Position numbers and translations under genes: made by a program
Part shown: positions 14,031-16,816 of the stretch, piece by piece
How positions within the stretch are numbered: position 1 is the first letter of the stretch
Layout: every line of letters begins with the position of its first letter
The notes under the pieces: generated by a model
Told to the model about the DNA's origin: nothing
The model's input: the letters and a program-made list of their open reading frames with translations, nothing else
Databases searched by the model: none
Source of the DNA: Pseudomonadota bacterium
GTDB taxonomy: Bacteria > Pseudomonadota > Gammaproteobacteria > Burkholderiales > Burkholderiaceae_B
Assembly (NCBI GenBank): GCA_023422555.1
Contig: JAFAGQ010000224.1
Span: 1-16,816, forward strand
Length of the DNA: 16,816 nucleotides
Reading direction: 5' to 3'

Positions 14031-14786
14031 TCAAAGCATCAGCCAGATCAGCAGCAGCGGACCACCGTTGAACATCATATGCATCAACATGGAGGTGGCA
14101 ATGCCGGAACGAACACGCATCCAGGCCAGTACCAGCCCTGTCATCCATTGTGGAAGTACCATGACCGGCAGCAGCCACCAGGGTGCATTGTTCAGTTTGA
14201 AGTTATTCAGATGAACGAAGGCGAAGGCCAGGACCGACAGATGAAAGATCCAGGGAAACCACTGGACGTAAAGCCTGCGGATACGCCACGGCAAGGCTTC
14301 TTCATTGCTGGTGAATCCACGGGCGTGCATGATGGACAGCAGCGCAAGCACCAGCACAAAGGCCGCGCCACTGAGCAGGGAAGGTCCGGAAAAAACTACC
14401 ATCATCATGACTGGCAATACCCACAGCAATGCGCGCGGGTAGCGCAGGCTGTAACGGAACATCATTTCTTCAGCCAGCGGTGCCCACAATACAGCCATCA
14501 GCCAGGGAATATGGTCTGGGTCGATTCTGTGCTGGGCGCCGCTGCTTTCGGCCGCGCTCAGGGCCAGCGGAGCCAGGACGAACAGGTTCACTACCCACAG
14601 CATGCCGACCCACGCCAACATGCGTGAGAATCTGACATTGGGGTACCAGTCGCGCAACCAGCCCGAACCACCGCCGCGCTGGGCGACCCGGGGCGTGAAC
14701 CGCGGCCGGCGTACGAATCGCAGGAATTCACCGATGTCGGATCGCAGGGTCGGCGACGGCACCGGCGATGTGCTGCGCGCTGTCAT
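14031..14786 (-). CDS. CPBP family intramembrane glutamic endopeptidase
   Basis: 251 residues with about six to eight hydrophobic segments after a polar N-terminal 50. The CPBP/Abi signature motifs are present in order: E106-E107-x-x-x-R111 (LAEEMMFRYSL), F188-x-x-x-H192 (FAFVH) and H236-x-x-x-N240 (HMMFN). These form the active site of the Rce1-like intramembrane proteases. In bacteria the family is tied to bacteriocin self-immunity or maturation, but the substrate here is unknown. Its ATG overlaps the pth stop (ATGA), so it is translationally coupled to pth. Confidence 0.85.
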   Translation of the reverse strand: MTARSTSPVPSPTLRSDIGEFLRFVRRPRFTPRVAQRGGGSGWLRDWYPNVRFSRMLAWVGMLWVVNLFVLAPLALSAAESSGAQHRIDPDHIPWLMAVLWAPLAEEMMFRYSLRYPRALLWVLPVMMMVVFSGPSLLSGAAFVLVLALLSIMHARGFTSNEEALPWRIRRLYVQWFPWIFHLSVLAFAFVHLNNFKLNNAPWWLLPVMVLPQWMTGLVLAWMRVRSGIATSMLMHMMFNGGPLLLIWLML

Positions 14787-15388
14787 GGTGCGGCTACCCG
14801 TGCGGCAGCCAGCTGACGCGATGCCGCCGCAAAATCGCCTTCCAGCAATGCCTTGAGTATCTGCCGCGCACTGTTGATTTCATTGTCGATCAGCGGCATA
14901 TCTTCGCGTGAAGGCATGGACAGGACATAGTCTGCCACACCCTGAGCCAGACCACGTCCGCGAGGGTGACCAATGCCCAGACGCAGACGCCAGTAATCCG
15001 GTGTTCCCAGCGCAGCCTGGATATCGCGCAGGCCGTTGTGCCCGGCGTGTCCGCCCCCTTTTTTCAGTTTGACATCACCCGGCGACAGATCCAGTTCGTC
15101 GTGCAGCACCAGAACCTCCTGAGGTTCAATTTTGAAGAAGCGGGCAACCGCTCCCACAGACTGGCCCGAGCGATTCATATATGTAGCCGGTTTGAGCAGA
15201 TAGACGGCGGCTCCGTCAAAGCGGGCGCGCGCCAGGTGCCCGAAAAAACCGGACTCCAGCGTGAACTGTGTTTTCAGATCATCGGCGTAATGATCGGCCA
15301 GCCAGAACCCGGCATTGTGTCGGGTGGCTTCATATTGCTGACCCGGATTTCCCAGGCCGACGATCAGACGGATAGGCAATGAGGCCAT
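14783..15388 (-). CDS. pth: Peptidyl-tRNA hydrolase
   Basis: 201 residues, typical. The enzyme frees peptides from prematurely released peptidyl-tRNA so the tRNA can be reused. Family landmarks: IVGLGNPGQQYEATRHNAGF with N14 and catalytic H24, LLKPATYMNRSG with N72, VLHDELDLSPGDVKLK with D97, and GGGHAGHNGLRDI with N118. All residues shown to matter in the E. coli enzyme are kept. ATG at 15388 has AGGGA 9 nt upstream. It lies downstream of rplY but behind a terminator, so it is likely to have its own promoter or depend on read-through; no clear promoter was found. Confidence 0.98.
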   Translation of the reverse strand: MASLPIRLIVGLGNPGQQYEATRHNAGFWLADHYADDLKTQFTLESGFFGHLARARFDGAAVYLLKPATYMNRSGQSVGAVARFFKIEPQEVLVLHDELDLSPGDVKLKKGGGHAGHNGLRDIQAALGTPDYWRLRLGIGHPRGRGLAQGVADYVLSMPSREDMPLIDNEINSARQILKALLEGDFAAASRQLAAARVAAP

Positions 15389-15451
15389 GAAGAGCGTTCC
15401 CTGCTAATGACAAGCGACATGCGCAAAACAAGACAAGAGTCAAAAAAGACT

Positions 15452-15489
15452 GGCAAAACAAACCCCCGAAATGCATGGCATTGCGGGGG
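15452..15489 (-). terminator. Rho-independent terminator after rplY
   Basis: On the minus strand CCCCCGCAATGC-CAT-GCATTTCGGGGG forms a stem of about 12 bp with one mismatch. TTTGTTTT follows. The arms are at 15463-15474 and 15478-15489. It separates rplY from pth. Confidence 0.85.
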
Positions 15490-15562
15490 CGTATTCAAAT
15501 ACATCATGGCCGGATACCCGGCCTGCACTACCCCGCCTTCGGCAAGGTAACACATTCAAGGC

Positions 15563-16228
15563 TTACTTGGCGTCGTCTTCGGCTGGTTTGTCAGATTTCT
15601 CTGCATCGCCAGCGTCTTCGCCTTCTGCCGCGTCTTCAGCGTCAACTGCTTCGTCTTCTTCAACGCTGTCTGTTACAACAGATGCGGTTGCCAGAACGGG
15701 GCTGTCTTCGCCTGTTGTCAGGAACTCTACGCCAGCAGGTGGTGTAATGTCTGACAGGTGCAGTACGTCGTTCACTTCCATTTTGCCCAGATCAACTTCG
15801 ATGAACTGAGGCAGATCTTTAGGCAGGCAGGTTACCTCGATGTCGTTCAGAACGTGCGAAATGGTTGCATTTTGCAGTTTGACGGCAGGAGATTCGTCAC
15901 CGTTGATAAAGTGGAAAGGAATACGTGTTGTGAGCGCTTCGTTGGCGTTAACACGTTGAAAATCCACGTGCAGTACTTGCGGTTTGTAGGCATGCCATTG
16001 AACAGCACGCAGCAGTACGTTCTGTTTTTTGCCGTCCAGGATCATGTCCAGAACAGAAGTGTGGAACGGTTCTTTACGCAGTGCGTGGAAAATTTCATTG
16101 TGGTCCAGCTCGACGCTTTGCGCTTCGCCTTTCCCACCGTAAACAATGGCCGGTACACGGCCGGCGCGACGCAGGCGGCGGCTCGCACTCGATCCCTGAA
16201 CGCTACGCTTGGTGGCTTCAAATTTCAT
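15563..16228 (-). CDS. rplY: Large ribosomal protein bL25, CTC (long) form
   Basis: 221 residues. The N-terminal L25 domain binds 5S rRNA (SSASRRLRRAGRVPAIVYGG, then PFHTSVLDMILDGKKQNVLL and QVLHVDFQRV). A second beta domain follows (ALTTRIPFHFINGDESPAVK through LHLSDITPPAGVEFLT), which marks the CTC/TL5 type rather than the short E. coli form. The last 34 residues are a Glu/Asp/Ala-rich acidic tail, common in Alcaligenaceae. ATG at 16228 has TGGAG 6 nt upstream. It lies just downstream of prs, with a terminator-like hairpin between them. Confidence 0.97.
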   Translation of the reverse strand: MKFEATKRSVQGSSASRRLRRAGRVPAIVYGGKGEAQSVELDHNEIFHALRKEPFHTSVLDMILDGKKQNVLLRAVQWHAYKPQVLHVDFQRVNANEALTTRIPFHFINGDESPAVKLQNATISHVLNDIEVTCLPKDLPQFIEVDLGKMEVNDVLHLSDITPPAGVEFLTTGEDSPVLATASVVTDSVEEDEAVDAEDAAEGEDAGDAEKSDKPAEDDAK

Positions 16229-16246
16229 GGAAAACTCCAGTTTAAC

Positions 16247-16264
16247 AATACCGTTTCCGGTATT
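16247..16264 (-). promoter_or_regulatory. GAAA-tetraloop hairpin in the rplY leader
   Basis: On the minus strand AATACCG-GAAA-CGGTATT forms a perfect 7-bp stem closed by a GNRA tetraloop, ending about 10 nt before the rplY ribosome binding site. It could be a leader control element or simply stabilise the mRNA. Confidence 0.4.
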
Positions 16265-16293
16265 TCAAAAAGGCTGAGCCGGCTGGCTCAACC
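16265..16293 (-). terminator. Rho-independent terminator after prs
   Basis: On the minus strand GGTTGAGCC-AGCC-GGCTCAGCC forms a 9-bp stem with one wobble or mismatch. TTTTTGAA follows. A further 7-bp hairpin (CCGTTGC/GCAACGG, 16301-16322) lies just after the prs stop. Confidence 0.75.
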
Positions 16294-16331
16294 ACCCGAC
16301 CCGTTGCCGCGACCAGCAACGGATCAAATTC

Positions 16332-16816
16332 TTATTCTACAAACAGCGAGCTGACCGATTCTGCATGCGAAATGCGCAGAATGGTTTCGCCCAGCAATGA
16401 AGCAGTGGACAGCTGACGAATACGTGGGCATGCAGCCGCTTCTTCTGACAGCGGAATGGTGTCGGTTACTACCAGCTCGTCCAGCTCGGACTCTGCAATG
16501 CGGCCTACGGCGCCGCCAGACAGCACGGCGTGCGTACAATAGGCATACACGGCACCGGCGCCACGCTCTTTCAGCGCAGAAGCGGCTTTGCACAGTGTGC
16601 CGGCGGTATCCACCATATCATCCATAATAATGCAGGTACGGCCGTCGACTTCACCAATGATGTTCATGACTTCGGACACATTGGCGCGTGGACGGCGTTT
16701 GTCGATGATGGCCAGATCGGCTTCCAGCTGCTTGGCCAGCGCGCGGGCACGAACCACACCACCAATGTCGGGAGACACCACAACCAGATCCTTGAAGTTG
16801 CGCTGACCAATATCGG
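16332..16816 (-). CDS. prs: Ribose-phosphate pyrophosphokinase, C-terminal part (cut by window edge)
   Basis: The last 160 or so residues of PRPP synthetase, which makes 5-phosphoribosyl 1-pyrophosphate from ribose 5-phosphate and ATP for nucleotide, His and Trp synthesis. Visible signatures: VVSPDIGGVVRARALAKQL, IIDKRRPRANVSEVMNIIG, the PRPP-binding loop IIMDDMVDTAGTLCKAA, and YCTHAVLSGGA then DELVVTDTIPLSE. The frame is open to the right edge (reading DIGQRNFKDLVV) and ends in TAA at 16332-16334. The N-terminal half lies beyond this window. It is followed by rplY, an order common in Betaproteobacteria. Confidence 0.98.
   Translation of the reverse strand, partial: DIGQRNFKDLVVVSPDIGGVVRARALAKQLEADLAIIDKRRPRANVSEVMNIIGEVDGRTCIIMDDMVDTAGTLCKAASALKERGAGAVYAYCTHAVLSGGAVGRIAESELDELVVTDTIPLSEEAAACPRIRQLSTASLLGETILRISHAESVSSLFVE

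Noticed and set aside
14025..14627. 200-codon plus-strand frame opposite the CPBP gene
   Set aside because: Gln/His-rich shadow of a hydrophobic protein; the opposite strand carries all three CPBP motifs.
15758..16354. 198-codon plus-strand frame opposite rplY
   Set aside because: Antisense shadow; it crosses the rplY leader and prs stop.
1..16816. CRISPR array, tRNA or rRNA genes
   Set aside because: I saw no regularly spaced direct repeats and no tRNA- or rRNA-like sequence on either strand. This is by eye only.

Overview
This window looks like a chromosomal segment of a betaproteobacterium of the Alcaligenaceae, perhaps Advenella or a close relative. That placement is inferred from a Bug-type (tripartite tricarboxylate) binding protein and from prs, rplY, pth and ychF lying in the same neighbourhood on one strand. 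I ran no database search. Nearly all genes read on the minus strand.

Layout. 1-146 is the 3' end of an aldehyde dehydrogenase (+). A bidirectional-looking terminator separates it from a minus-strand pair, a Bug-type periplasmic binding protein followed by an MFS transporter (227-2526). The leader upstream of that pair carries a repeated CATGTGCCCT motif. 2806-4407 is a mobile patch: a broken IS66 transposase fragment, then a toxin-antitoxin operon in which a Phd/YefM-like antitoxin with an uncharacterised N-terminal extension is translationally coupled to a zeta-type kinase toxin. 4408-5260 holds a possible small ORF, a weak IS-end-like sequence and a two-TM protein. 5321-6284 is a MarR regulator with a DUF2798 membrane protein; matching TTGATAA..TCAA palindromes lie upstream of both genes. 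ychF follows (6612-7703), with a clear terminator.

7704-11480 is an AT-richer accessory stretch. It holds a stand-alone PD-(D/E)XK nuclease-family protein (PF14281-like), about 700 bp with only degraded-looking reading frames, a small signal-anchored protein, and a DUF2628/SHOCT-like membrane protein. Its right edge cuts an oligopeptidase B (ptrB) gene, which keeps its propeller but has lost its peptidase domain.

11424-16816 returns to core-like genes: truncated ptrB behind a ChaN-family heme-binding lipoprotein under a good Fur-box promoter, then a CPBP membrane protease, pth, rplY and the 3' part of prs. Intrinsic terminators follow prs and rplY. pth and the CPBP gene overlap by ATGA.

The most interesting items are the hybrid Phd-zeta toxin-antitoxin operon and its apparent junction with the IS66 remnant, the MarR/DUF2798 twin-operator unit, the decapitated ptrB next to the accessory insertion, and a 35-codon ORF with a strong ribosome binding site divergent from chaN.
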